Shown: piece by piece, positions 51,745-59,868 of the stretch
Position numbering within the stretch: the first letter of the stretch is position 1
Layout: each line of letters begins with the position of its first letter
Source of the DNA: Marinilabiliaceae bacterium
GTDB taxonomy: Bacteria > Bacteroidota > Bacteroidia > Bacteroidales > Marinilabiliaceae
NCBI GenBank assembly: GCA_009777175.1
Contig: WRMI01000005.1
Coordinates: forward strand, 1 to 64,000
Length of the DNA stretch: 64,000 nucleotides
Direction: 5' to 3'
The notes under the pieces: generated by a model
Databases searched by the model: none
Told to the model about the DNA's origin: nothing
The model's input: only the letters and a program-made list of their open reading frames with translations
Made by a program: the position numbers and the translations under genes

Positions 51745-53172
51745 ATGAGTTTAAAGAATTTAGTATTAATTACAGTGGCTGTTGCACTTGCATTTTCAGC
51801 CAACGGACAAAACTGTACCTGTGAAAGTAATTTCGAGTGGGTCAAAAAAACATTTGAAGAAAACGATGCGGGTTTTCAGTATATCATTGACAAAAAAGGG
51901 CAAGCAGCCTACGACATCCACAATCAATTGATGTTGGACAAAGTAAAAGCGGCAAATACATTGGAGGAATGTACAGAACTTTTGTACGAGTGGCTGAAAT
52001 TCTTCCGTTCGGGACACATCGGAATTGAACTTTTAATGAATGATACTCCAACCGCTTCGAAAAGTATCAGTACACCCGCAAGATGGAATGGGAATATTTC
52101 CCAATTCGAAGAATACATCGATACGAAAAAAGAGGTTGACTTTGAAGGTATTTGGGAAAACCAGTCATATAAAATTGGAATTAAAAAAGAGGAGGCAAAT
52201 TACATCGGATTTATCATTGAAGCAGACGTTGACGGTTGGCGTGAACCGGGATTGGTTAAACTGAAAATAGAACAGGATGGCGACAATCTAAAATCAACCT
52301 ATTTTATGCGTGACTATTCACCTAAAGAAAGCGCAGAGCCTGAACTTATAGGCAATAATTATATGCAAATCGGTCAGCAGACTTTGAAACGCTTAATGCC
52401 TGTTTTCTACGAAGAACCCTTTATGGAAAGTTATTTCAAATCCATAAACTCACCAAATCCGTATTTGGAAGAGTTGAACGAAACCACACTTTATTTACGA
52501 ATTCCTTCTTTTCAATTCAGTTATAAAAAAGAAATTGATAATGTGATTGCTTCAAACAAGCAAAAAATTCTGAACACACAAAATTTAATAATCGACGTAC
52601 GAGATAACGGCGGAGGTGCTGACATCAGTTATTATAAATTGTTGCCATTTATTTACACCAACCCGATAAAATCTGTGGGCGTTAAATTTTTATCAACAGA
52701 ATTGAATAATCAACGATTTTTAGAGTTAGCAACTTCAAAAGAAAATATTTTTATAGTTAGAAAAATATATAAGTACCGTTACAACAAACTACAAAAAAAT
52801 TTGGGAGAATTTGTCAACTTGCAAAGAAATACCATTTATCGCCGTAAAACCATCTACAAATATCCTATGAATGTTGGAATTATTATCAACAGAGGATGTG
52901 CAAGTGCTACCGAACAATTTATTCTTGAGGCTAAACAGAGCCAAAAAGTGAAACTATTTGGTACAACTACATGGGGAGCCTTGGATGTATCGAACAAGGC
53001 ATATGTCGAATCGCCGTGCAAAGAATTTTATCTTTGGTATTGTGTGTCCCTAAGCATGCGTATCCCCGATATGGCTATTGATGATATTGGATTAGAACCA
53101 GATTGTTACTTGGATGAAAGCATTCCGCAACACAAATGGGTAGAGTTTGTGAATGATATATTGAATCAATAA
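51745..53172 (+). CDS. S41 family peptidase (C-terminal processing-like)
   Basis: 475 residues. Signal peptide (hydrophobic 7-19, cleavage near ANG). N-terminal helical ~100 residues, a middle beta domain, then the S41 fold: NLIIDVRDNGGGADISYYKL, and GIIINRGCASATEQFILEAK, which contains the catalytic Ser (SATEQ) and is followed by KVKLFGTTTWGALDVS. The Lys of EAKQSQK could complete the Ser-Lys dyad. No PDZ domain is evident. Periplasmic or secreted. It lies as a single gene between two cassette-type repeats, which suggests acquisition as a unit. Confidence 0.8.
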   Translation: MSLKNLVLITVAVALAFSANGQNCTCESNFEWVKKTFEENDAGFQYIIDKKGQAAYDIHNQLMLDKVKAANTLEECTELLYEWLKFFRSGHIGIELLMNDTPTASKSISTPARWNGNISQFEEYIDTKKEVDFEGIWENQSYKIGIKKEEANYIGFIIEADVDGWREPGLVKLKIEQDGDNLKSTYFMRDYSPKESAEPELIGNNYMQIGQQTLKRLMPVFYEEPFMESYFKSINSPNPYLEELNETTLYLRIPSFQFSYKKEIDNVIASNKQKILNTQNLIIDVRDNGGGADISYYKLLPFIYTNPIKSVGVKFLSTELNNQRFLELATSKENIFIVRKIYKYRYNKLQKNLGEFVNLQRNTIYRRKTIYKYPMNVGIIINRGCASATEQFILEAKQSQKVKLFGTTTWGALDVSNKAYVESPCKEFYLWYCVSLSMRIPDMAIDDIGLEPDCYLDESIPQHKWVEFVNDILNQ

Positions 53173-53327
53173 GAAAAATAGAAATTCTATTTGAGATAAG
53201 AAGTTGTATGCCATTATTTCTACTGCTTATCGTCGAAAAAGTTATTTAAAAAATTGTGATTTATTGAAAAATAAATATTTACTTTGTGCGTTGTACGTAA
53301 ATAATGCATAATAAATAGAATAACTAA

Positions 53328-53564
53328 ATGGAAAATAAGATAATAAGTAAATCGACAAGTGACAAAATAAGTTTTATGACTTTCATTGTTCCGGCTTTTG
53401 CAGACGCTTACAAAATGAAGGTTCCTGACGCTTATTTATATCTGAAAAAATACGGCGGTTGGGATTTTCTTGAAGAGCATTGGTGGGCATTACATACCGA
53501 CAGCACTTTTTGGGCAGTAAGAAGTATTTATACTATTTGTTATCAAAATGGAGGACTAAAATGA
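53328..53564 (+). CDS. DUF3791 protein
   Basis: 78 residues: DKISFMTFIVPAFADAYKMK, DAYLYLKKYGGWDFLEEHWW, ALHTDSTF, typical of DUF3791, a short helical protein usually encoded just before a DUF3990 protein and thought, by that pairing, to form a toxin-antitoxin-like or defence-related unit. Here its stop overlaps the start of a DUF3990 remnant (ATGA). The gene looks intact. Weak -7 box (TTACTTTG) about 45 bases upstream. Confidence 0.7.
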   Translation: MENKIISKSTSDKISFMTFIVPAFADAYKMKVPDAYLYLKKYGGWDFLEEHWWALHTDSTFWAVRSIYTICYQNGGLK

Positions 53565-53693
53565 AACTTTATCACGGCAATTTTTCTCATCTGACACATT
53601 TTTACAACTTTCAGATGTTTCAAGCCAATTTTACGACAAAGATTGGACTGAAATATATAAATTGTTGTTAAACGAACTAAAATCGCAAGAATG
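53561..53693 (+). pseudogene. DUF3990 gene remnant, chimeric
   Basis: Starts MKLYHGNFSHL, the DUF3990 opening (MKLYHGS-type, ADP-ribosyltransferase-like), then stops after 36 codons. In another frame the DNA reads SDTFLQLSDVSSQFYDKDWT and EIYKLLLNELKSQE to a stop at about 53693, which looks like a genuine protein C-terminus. So a deletion or frameshift joined the beginning of one gene to the end of another or of itself; the catalytic part is gone. Confidence 0.55.
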
Positions 53694-53706
53694 ATACAAA
53701 ATACAC

Positions 53707-53756
53707 TGCTGCTAACGAGGCGGTTTAGCGCAAGCGGTGGTGTAGCCCGCAGAAAC
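53707..53756. repeat. Cassette-type repeat, copy 2
   Basis: CTGCTAACGAG, then the same 27-base core as 51552-51578 (GCGGTTTAGCGCAAGCGG...), then CCGCAGAAACT, which also recurs at 51653. Only the left half of the 51535 inverted repeat is present. It stands 14 bases after the remnant's stop. Confidence 0.75.
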
Positions 53757-53815
53757 TATAATGTCTTAAAATAATTAAAAAATAATAGCGTTATAATAAA
53801 TATTCTTAGTAAAAT

Positions 53816-54796
53816 ATGAACAACAAAAACGATAACATAATTATTTTCAAAACTGAAGACGAAAAAATATCAGTCGAAGTACGGTTGGAAAATGAAACGG
53901 TTTGGCTTACAATAGATGCAATGGCAAAACTATTTGAAAAGTCGCGGTCTACCATTAATGAACATATACTTAACATTTTTGCTGAAAAAGAATTACAAGA
54001 AACTGATAGTATAAGAAAAATCGGAAATTCCGATTTTTCTACCAAACCTACTAATATATACAATCTTGACGTAATTATTTCGGTTGGTTATCGTGTTAAG
54101 TCGTTAAGAGGAACACAGTTTCGCCAGTGGGCAACCAAACGACTGAACGAATATATTCGAAAAGGTTTTACAATGGACGATGAAAGGCTAAAAAAACTTG
54201 GTGGTGGTGGTTATTGGAAAGAACTTTTGCAACGTATACGCGACATTCGCGCTTCTGAAAAAGTTTTTTATCGACAAATACTTGATATTTATGCAACAAG
54301 TATTGATTACGACCCGCGAGCCAACATTTCTGTTGAGTTTTTCCAAAAAGTTCAAAACAAAATTCATTACGCTATTCATGGGCAGACGGCTGCTGAAGTA
54401 ATTTTCAATCGAGTAGATGCTGAAAAAGAATTTATGGGATTGATGACATTTTCAGGAAGTCGTCCCTATTTGGCTGATGCCGTAATCGCAAAAAATTATC
54501 TAAATGAAATAGAATTACGCTCGCTAGGTCAAATAGTTTCGGGATATTTGGACTTTGCCGAACGGCAGGCAGAACGTGAACAGACAATGACTATGGAAGA
54601 TTGGTCAGTTCATTTAGATAAGATTTTGACAATGAGTGGTGAAAGACTTTTGCAAGGTGCAGGAAAAATCAGTCATGAACAAGCTGTAAATAAGGCATCC
54701 ACTGAATACAAAAAATTTCAGCAAAAAACACTTTCATCTGTCGAAAAAGATTATATCAATACAATTAATAACTTACAAAAAAAGATTAATAAATGA
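53816..54796 (+). CDS. RhuM family protein
   Basis: 326 residues, end-to-end match to the RhuM 'virulence protein' family: VEVRLENETVWLTIDAMAKL (Fic/KilA-N-like DNA-binding start), SRSTINEHILNIFAEKEL, YNLDVIISVGYRVKSLRGTQ, FRQWATKRLNEYIRKGFTMD, and a C-terminal IVSGYLDFAERQAERE. Found on mobile islands in many bacteria; function unknown, with links to restriction-modification and toxin-antitoxin loci. Full length. It is followed 22 bases later by a third cassette-type repeat. Confidence 0.85.
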   Translation: MNNKNDNIIIFKTEDEKISVEVRLENETVWLTIDAMAKLFEKSRSTINEHILNIFAEKELQETDSIRKIGNSDFSTKPTNIYNLDVIISVGYRVKSLRGTQFRQWATKRLNEYIRKGFTMDDERLKKLGGGGYWKELLQRIRDIRASEKVFYRQILDIYATSIDYDPRANISVEFFQKVQNKIHYAIHGQTAAEVIFNRVDAEKEFMGLMTFSGSRPYLADAVIAKNYLNEIELRSLGQIVSGYLDFAERQAEREQTMTMEDWSVHLDKILTMSGERLLQGAGKISHEQAVNKASTEYKKFQQKTLSSVEKDYINTINNLQKKINK

Positions 54797-54802
54797 AGAA
54801 AT

Positions 54803-54850
54803 GCCTGCACTCGACGGGCGGTTTGGCGTAACGGCGACAGTGCGGCGAAA
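54803..54850. repeat. Cassette-type repeat, copy 3 (diverged)
   Basis: GCCTGCACTCGACGG, then GCGGTTTGGCGTAACGGCGA at 54818-54837 and CAGTGCGGCG. Same layout as copies at 51535 (GCCTGCAACA..., GCGGTTTAGCG) and 53707, with several substitutions. Confidence 0.6.
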
Positions 54851-54929
54851 AAAGAACATAGAACGTAAACGGTAGAATAATAAAAATGTGATAATATAAA
54901 AAAATGAAAAGTAATTTTAGTAAAAAAGT

Positions 54930-55670
54930 ATGAAAATGAAAATAATTACATCAATTTGTCTATTTTTCCTATGCATTTCTTCTTGCCAGAAAGATTTGAT
55001 TGAGTACGGACAGGGCGACTTGAAAATTTTTGTGGAACAAGACGAGCATTGGTTGCATGATTTCCCTTTGTTTTTGGGTATCAAGAAGAAAAATGCACCG
55101 CAAATTGCTATTTGGGTGGAAGATTTGCAAGGCAATTATCTTTCAACAGTGTATGTAAGCCATAAAATAGCAACACAATCGTGGCAGGCAAACAAGGGCA
55201 ATCCGCGCAAAGAAGCACTTCCGCATTGGCAATATTCGCGTGCGATGAAAGAGTTTGACGGAGTTACCGGCGCAACACCTCATGGAGGACTTGATATAAA
55301 ACCCATTACAGACGGTACCACAGGGGCTACTCCTCGCGGAAGTTTCGATGTAAAGTTGCGCCCGAACAATCAATTGAAACAATTTGTAGTGAAAATTGAA
55401 TTAAATCATTCCACTGATTTTAACAGTTACTACCCGGAAACTGCAAAAGAAGGCGAGCCCAATTATTCCGGTGGAAAGGAAGGAAGCGGGCAACCGGCTG
55501 TGATTTATGCTGCAACCATTGATTTGACATCGGGCGTAACATCGTACGATGCAGTACTTATCGGGCATAGCAGTCCCGACGGAACTTCGGGAAGCATTTA
55601 TTCCGACATATCACAAATTACAACTGCGCTTCATATTGTCAAACGTATAGTCATCAATATCCAACAATGA
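54930..55670 (+). CDS. DUF2271-like lipoprotein
   Basis: 246 residues; signal peptide with lipobox CISSC (Cys 17, then QKDL). The segment APQIAIWVEDLQGNYLSTVY, then EALPHWQYSR and FDGVTGATP, resembles DUF2271 proteins (periplasmic, often next to FMN-linked electron-transfer proteins). The motif GVTGATPHGG is followed by a second TTGATPRGSFDVK, an internal near-duplicate. It overlaps the next gene by ATGA, so the two are translationally coupled. The family assignment is tentative; a lipoprotein is sure. Confidence 0.65.
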   Translation: MKMKIITSICLFFLCISSCQKDLIEYGQGDLKIFVEQDEHWLHDFPLFLGIKKKNAPQIAIWVEDLQGNYLSTVYVSHKIATQSWQANKGNPRKEALPHWQYSRAMKEFDGVTGATPHGGLDIKPITDGTTGATPRGSFDVKLRPNNQLKQFVVKIELNHSTDFNSYYPETAKEGEPNYSGGKEGSGQPAVIYAATIDLTSGVTSYDAVLIGHSSPDGTSGSIYSDISQITTALHIVKRIVINIQQ

Positions 55671-56194
55671 AAAAAATAATTTTTGCAATCGGCTTTTTGT
55701 TTATTTCGTTTTGTTTGATAGGACAAGACACAGAACGCAATGTAGCATACACAGCCTCTTTCGGAACGGGTATTGCCATGAACGAGCCATCATACACTCC
55801 TTTAATATTTCATGTATTGGCACATTACCGTGTCGGCAATCGGTTTTCGGCAGGTATCGGAACAGGACTGTCTTTTTATGAAACCACGTTGATACCGTTG
55901 TTTGCCAATGCCAAACTTGCCATAACCCAACCGCGCAAATTTACTCCATTTGTGGAATGTGGCAGCGGATATGCATTTGCAGCGAATACAAATGCGAACG
56001 GCGGATTTCACCTCAATTCTTCACTTGGCGTACAGTATGTCTTGTTCGACAAAATTAAACTGCAACTTGCCGCAGGTTATGAATTACAAAAATTGGAACG
56101 ATTAAAAAAGTCCGAAAATGACTACTTTACAGTAGGTTTCGCAGAAAAATTAACACATCATTTGGTATCGGTTAATGTCGGAATTGTATTTTAA
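55667..56194 (+). CDS. Small outer-membrane beta-barrel protein
   Basis: 175 residues; signal peptide to about residue 19 (FLFISFCLIGQ). Eight or so amphipathic strands by eye, with Gly/Phe/Tyr-rich turns (YRVGNRFSAGIGTGLSFYET, FTPFVECGSGYAFAANTNAN), ending SVNVGIVF with a terminal Phe as in OmpA/OmpX-size barrels. It begins inside the stop codon of the lipoprotein gene at 54930 (ATGA), so lipoprotein and barrel are made together. Confidence 0.65.
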   Translation: MKKIIFAIGFLFISFCLIGQDTERNVAYTASFGTGIAMNEPSYTPLIFHVLAHYRVGNRFSAGIGTGLSFYETTLIPLFANAKLAITQPRKFTPFVECGSGYAFAANTNANGGFHLNSSLGVQYVLFDKIKLQLAAGYELQKLERLKKSENDYFTVGFAEKLTHHLVSVNVGIVF

Positions 56195-56214
56195 AATTAA
56201 TAACATAATAGACA

Positions 56215-56793
56215 ATGAATAAGATAGTTATAGTTAACGGACATCCTGATAGGGAAAGTTTTAGTCACGCTTTGCAAAAAGCGTATAAAGACGGTGCGTT
56301 GAGGGCGAGAAAGGAAGTGGAAGAAATTGTCCTTTCTGATTTGGACTTTTCCACAAACCTGCAGTTTGGCTACCGTAAGCGCACCGATTGGGAGCCCGAT
56401 TTGTTGACCGCTTGGAACAAAATCCTGCAAGCCGACCATTTGGTCTTTATTTTTCCGATGTGGTGGGCATCTATGCCTGCGTTGATGAAAGGTTTTTTCG
56501 ATAGGGTTTTTCTTCCCCGATTTGCATTTGATTATCAGGAAAAATCCCCATTTCCCAAGAAATTGTTGAACGGCAAAACATCTGAAATCATTACCACTAT
56601 GGATACTCCTATTTGGTATTACAAGTGGATTCTATGCAATCCCGGTATCAAACTGCTAAAAAACTCCATACTCGGTTTTTGTGGTGTAAAAAACAAACGT
56701 ACAACTTATTTTTCCGTTGTAAAAACTTCAGATGACAAACAACGTAAAAAATGGCTGTCGAAAACAGAAAGATTAGGAGCAAAATTGAGTTGA
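56215..56793 (+). CDS. NAD(P)H quinone oxidoreductase, flavodoxin-like
   Basis: 192 residues match the NQO1/MdaB/KefF flavodoxin-fold family: KIVIVNGHPDRESFSHAL (FMN phosphate loop), VLSDLDFSTNL, a FPMWWASMPALMKGFFDRVF segment (FMN isoalloxazine loop) and KLLNGKTSEIITTMDTP. Cytoplasmic, two-electron reduction of quinones or related compounds. 20 bases after the barrel gene, so possibly in the same transcript, although functionally unrelated. Confidence 0.85.
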   Translation: MNKIVIVNGHPDRESFSHALQKAYKDGALRARKEVEEIVLSDLDFSTNLQFGYRKRTDWEPDLLTAWNKILQADHLVFIFPMWWASMPALMKGFFDRVFLPRFAFDYQEKSPFPKKLLNGKTSEIITTMDTPIWYYKWILCNPGIKLLKNSILGFCGVKNKRTTYFSVVKTSDDKQRKKWLSKTERLGAKLS

Positions 56794-56819
56794 AATTTTC
56801 ATCGCGACAAAATAGACGA

Positions 56820-57053
56820 ATGGTTGTAGCCGAGCGTATCATTCATACGATACGAAAAAAAGAGCAGCCATCAATGGAAGTGGCAGCAGAGCGACTTTAT
56901 GTTGATTATATGACCGAAGAGAACCTAACCGTTTTTACACAACTTGATAGCGAGGATTTTGGAAAATCCTCGCTATCAATGGATGCAATAAATGCAACTC
57001 TCCGCTTGGTTATAAACTTTTTAATTTTTTCGAGATTTATCATATTCTGGTAG
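56820..57053 (+). pseudogene. Fragment of a small regulatory or antitoxin gene
   Basis: The frame MVVAERIIHTIRKKEQPSME, AAERLYVDYMTEENLTVF and TQLDSEDF resembles the C-terminal end of short Bacteroidota antitoxin-like proteins (form ...DYxxDxELTxFTxLDxEDF), but the sequence then runs through a perfect palindrome and continues with unlikely residues into the next gene. The start is unclear and its upstream part overlaps the quinone reductase 3' end in another frame. Low confidence. Confidence 0.35.
56946..56977. repeat. Perfect 32-bp palindrome
   Basis: GATAGCGAGGATTTT, GG, AAAATCCTCGCTATC: 15-bp arms, no mismatch, two-base centre. It lies at the end of the antitoxin-like fragment, 70 bases from the convergent methyltransferase stop, and could act as a bidirectional hairpin. 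Confidence 0.88.
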
Positions 57054-57819
57054 ATTTCTTTAAAACCACAATCGAACCGCTCATTTCGTTTTCTAACATA
57101 TCATATTCAGAGGCTTGATTTTGTGCGTAATTTTCAAAAAGAGAAGATTTTTCGGGATATTTTGCTTTCAGTTCGTTACATCTTGAGACTATTTTTTCCA
57201 TATCTTTGGCAATGTCTGCCCATTCGCCGTATTGACCAACGGTTTCGTCAACTAATTCCATTCCTGCCTGCTCAAATTGTTTTAATAAATCTTTGCGAAA
57301 TGAATATGTCGGGTGTTGAATTGTACTTTTATCGTCAATATATCCTTCCTCTATGATGATAATTCCTTCTGTGGTCATGTGTTTCGACAATTTTTTCAGG
57401 GCTGTGTAATAATCATCAAAAATTGGACCGGTTGCGCCAAAAATAATGATGTCGAATTTATCTAATTCTTCAATTTTTGTACGTATATCACCAACTTCAA
57501 ACCTACATATAGAACTTACTTCATACTCTTTGGCTTTCTCTTTTGATGCTTCAATAAATTCGGGGATAGCGTCTATTCCGTAACAATTACATTTCAATGC
57601 CGCCGCTAATTTTACAGAAATAGCCCCTTTGCCGCACCCCAAATCCAAAACATTGAGATTTGAATAGTTTTTGCAATTCTTTTGAATAAGATTGAGCACT
57701 AATTCGGATGGAGTTCCGAGTTCCCAAAAATCCTGCAAAATATAGGGCAAAAATGGAATAATCGCCATATCCTGTTGCGCGTCCATTGCTGCTGCGATGC
57801 TTTCTTCTAATGTTTTCAT
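57040..57819 (-). CDS. Class I SAM-dependent methyltransferase
   Basis: 259 residues with a Rossmann methyltransferase core: motif I NVLDLGCGKGAISVKLA (about 55-71), GIDAIPEFIEASKEKA (acidic ribose-binding Asp), FEVGDIRTKI, FDIIIFGATGPIF. N-terminal ~50 residues are helical. Substrate unknown; generic small-molecule type. It is followed on the same strand by another methyltransferase gene 172 bases upstream, from which it is separated by repeats. Confidence 0.78.
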   Translation of the reverse strand: MKTLEESIAAAMDAQQDMAIIPFLPYILQDFWELGTPSELVLNLIQKNCKNYSNLNVLDLGCGKGAISVKLAAALKCNCYGIDAIPEFIEASKEKAKEYEVSSICRFEVGDIRTKIEELDKFDIIIFGATGPIFDDYYTALKKLSKHMTTEGIIIIEEGYIDDKSTIQHPTYSFRKDLLKQFEQAGMELVDETVGQYGEWADIAKDMEKIVSRCNELKAKYPEKSSLFENYAQNQASEYDMLENEMSGSIVVLKKSTRI

Positions 57820-57844
57820 CTTTTTTTATTTAGTCAATTATTTG

Positions 57845-57990
57845 TTTGTTATTGAATATATTAGTTATAAAGTTTGTAAAGTAAAAAGTTTGTAAAGTAA
57901 AAAGTTTGAAAGTTTGTAAAGTTATAAAGTTGTAAAGTGTGTAAAGTAATTCGATATTTCTGAAAACTGAAAACTGAAAACTGACAACTA
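57845..57990. repeat. AAGTTTGTAAAGT and GAAAACT microsatellites
   Basis: 57868-57950 is a run of AAGTTTGTAAAGTAAA units of varying length; 57960-57990 is TGAAAACTGAAAACTGAAAA, the same unit as at 12490. It ends next to the stop codon of the following gene. Confidence 0.75.
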
Positions 57991-57991
57991 C

Positions 57992-58672
57992 TCATTTTTC
58001 AGCAATAAGAATTACCGTATTTTTATAACGCCAAACTTCTTTTACGCTTGTAAAACCCACTTCTAAAAGCATTTTATTCTGATTGGATACCGTACAAGGA
58101 GTATCATAGTGATATTCTTTGTTATCGGATATGCCCTGTTCTTTTTTCATACGTTCAAACTCTAAAAAACCCAAATCTTCCTTTTCTTGCGGATTTTCAT
58201 ATTCATGTTCTGAAAGCATATAATCACATTCGATATATACTCCGTTATGTTTGATACTGTTATATAATTTTCGATACAATTCTGTTTTTGTTTTATGATT
58301 ATAGTGATGTAACGTCATAACCGACAAACCTACATCATACAGACAATTACCAAAATCGTAATCAAGGTAACTTTCACATTTCAATTTTATTTTTTTGTCA
58401 GGATATTTCTCTTGGAGTAATTTTAACATATTCTCGGAAATATCTACACCTGTAATTTCAATTTGGGAAAAACGCTTAAAAATTGCCTCCAATTCCAACC
58501 CTGTCCCAATACCTAAATCAATCATTGTTTGTGTGTGGGATGGGAAAAAAGAAGCAATGATATGTTTGCTTTCCATTCCGCCACAAATATGTTCAATATG
58601 TTTTTCGTTATATATTAGAGCGCGATTATTAAAAAAAACACTCATTTCCTCTAATAATTCAATTTCGTTCAT
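57992..58672 (-). CDS. Class I SAM-dependent methyltransferase (UbiE/Methyltransf_25 type)
   Basis: 226 residues. Motif I TMIDLGIGTGLELEAIFKRF (about 51-70), TGVDISENMLKLLQEKYP with the ribose-binding Asp, YDVGLSVMTLHHYNH (motif IV-like, with HHY), and GVYIECDYML. The C-terminus ends in a VILIAEK strand. Substrate unknown. Not a close copy of the methyltransferase at 57040 despite the adjacency. The HigBA pair starts 22 bases upstream of its start codon on the same strand. Confidence 0.78.
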   Translation of the reverse strand: MNEIELLEEMSVFFNNRALIYNEKHIEHICGGMESKHIIASFFPSHTQTMIDLGIGTGLELEAIFKRFSQIEITGVDISENMLKLLQEKYPDKKIKLKCESYLDYDFGNCLYDVGLSVMTLHHYNHKTKTELYRKLYNSIKHNGVYIECDYMLSEHEYENPQEKEDLGFLEFERMKKEQGISDNKEYHYDTPCTVSNQNKMLLEVGFTSVKEVWRYKNTVILIAEK

Positions 58673-58693
58673 CGTGTAGGGTGATGTTTTTAG

Positions 58694-59008
58694 TCAATAT
58701 CCAACACTGACATTAACGCTGGGTAATTCAACTTGCAGTCTCACTCTTGCCTTTAATGCTTTGAAAACTCTCAGTAAGGTATCCATAGTTACATAACTTG
58801 TTTTGTTTTCAAGTCTTGAAATTTGTGCTTTTTGGACACCTATTAGTTTTCCCAGTTCTTCCTGTGTTAGGTTGCGTTCTTGGCGTGTTTGTTTGATGGC
58901 ACTGCCTACTAGATCCATTTGAAGTTCATATTCAAATAGGTCTCTTTCTGGGGTACCAATTTTTCCGATGAGTTTGTCCTGTATTTCATCTAATGTATAC
59001 GTTTTCAT
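58694..59008 (-). CDS. higA: HigA-type antitoxin with XRE HTH
   Basis: 104 residues; helix-turn-helix at about 36-90 (IKQTRQERNLTQEELGKLIG, VQKAQISRLEN). As antitoxin it would bind the toxin encoded just upstream and repress the operon. The two genes overlap by 23 bases, toxin first, the usual HigBA order. The tail (LRVFKALKARVRLQVELP) is typical of this group. Complete. Confidence 0.85.
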   Translation of the reverse strand: MKTYTLDEIQDKLIGKIGTPERDLFEYELQMDLVGSAIKQTRQERNLTQEELGKLIGVQKAQISRLENKTSYVTMDTLLRVFKALKARVRLQVELPSVNVSVGY

Positions 59009-59363
59009 TCTTTATTATTTTTTTTAATAGTTTGTCTTCAAAATATTTTTTGCGGATTTGAATTGCTTTTAGAATTTCCTGTTCTGGAACCTTACTCCTT
59101 TTTTTGATAAATCCGTGAGTACAGACCACCAAAGTATTGATAGCAGAAGTCTTGTCCCAAAAGGCAAGAAACCGATATTTCAAGCCCTGAAATAAAGTTC
59201 TAAACTCCCAAATATCGTCCTGTATTTTTTTGAAAAGTTCAAGGTCGTTTTCCATCTGTGCCTTACGAATATTGTAAAGTACTTTTTCGTAATGCTTTTT
59301 CTCTAAACTTTGCAAAAAATCAAAGGCTTCGTCTAAAAATTCTATTTCAAATCGTTTATTCAT
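58986..59363 (-). CDS. higB: HigB/RelE-type toxin
   Basis: 125 residues from the ATG at 59363: RFEIEFLDEAFDFLQSLEKK, DIWEFRTLFQGLKYRFLAFW and VVCTHGFIKKRSKVPEQEI, the phage-derived Gp49-like / HigB fold; members cleave mRNA in the ribosome. The Arg and Lys of the IWEFR and KKRSKVP motifs are the usual active residues. A start 9 codons further upstream has no support. Gene order toxin-antitoxin; complete, so the pair may be functional. Confidence 0.85.
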   Translation of the reverse strand: MNKRFEIEFLDEAFDFLQSLEKKHYEKVLYNIRKAQMENDLELFKKIQDDIWEFRTLFQGLKYRFLAFWDKTSAINTLVVCTHGFIKKRSKVPEQEILKAIQIRKKYFEDKLLKKIIKNENVYIR

Positions 59364-59420
59364 TTTAATACAATTAACGTAACAAAGCAATAAATGTTGT
59401 CAAAAAAGTACACTTTTCGG

Positions 59421-59864
59421 CTATTGATAATTTTTCCAATATCCATACCCCGTAAATGCCTGAAGAAAACCAAAAATAAAGTAAAGATTTGACATAAAGT
59501 TAAATGACCAAATCACAAATTGTATCGAAATCCAAAGCATAAGTATAATTCCGCAAAACATCACCGACAATGCAGCATAACGGTGTTTTTTGTAAATGAG
59601 GATAAAAGAGATAAAATTAGTTACTCCATTCACCAAAAGCAAAGCAATGCCGGGGAAAATAAAATTTTGAAATAAAATATCTGAAAAGGGGAGTTTTTGA
59701 ATACCGGGCAGCAATAAATACATATCCCAAATTTTTCCAGTCGGCTCTATAAACATCATTGTGCTGCCCCAAAGAGCGCCAATTCCTATAAATAAACTCC
59801 AAAATATCGAAATATTACGTAATCTTTTTAAGGTGAACACTTTTGATAACTTATTATTTGGCAT
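59421..59864 (-). CDS. Four-helix membrane protein of unknown function
   Basis: 147 residues with four hydrophobic segments (roughly 18-38, 65-85, 85-105 interrupted by YKKHR, and 112-140). No recognised domain. It starts 4 bases after the stop of the serine hydrolase gene, so they form an operon; an integral membrane partner for a beta-lactamase-family enzyme is plausible but not established. Confidence 0.65.
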   Translation of the reverse strand: MPNNKLSKVFTLKRLRNISIFWSLFIGIGALWGSTMMFIEPTGKIWDMYLLLPGIQKLPFSDILFQNFIFPGIALLLVNGVTNFISFILIYKKHRYAALSVMFCGIILMLWISIQFVIWSFNFMSNLYFIFGFLQAFTGYGYWKNYQ

Positions 59865-59868
59865 TTTT

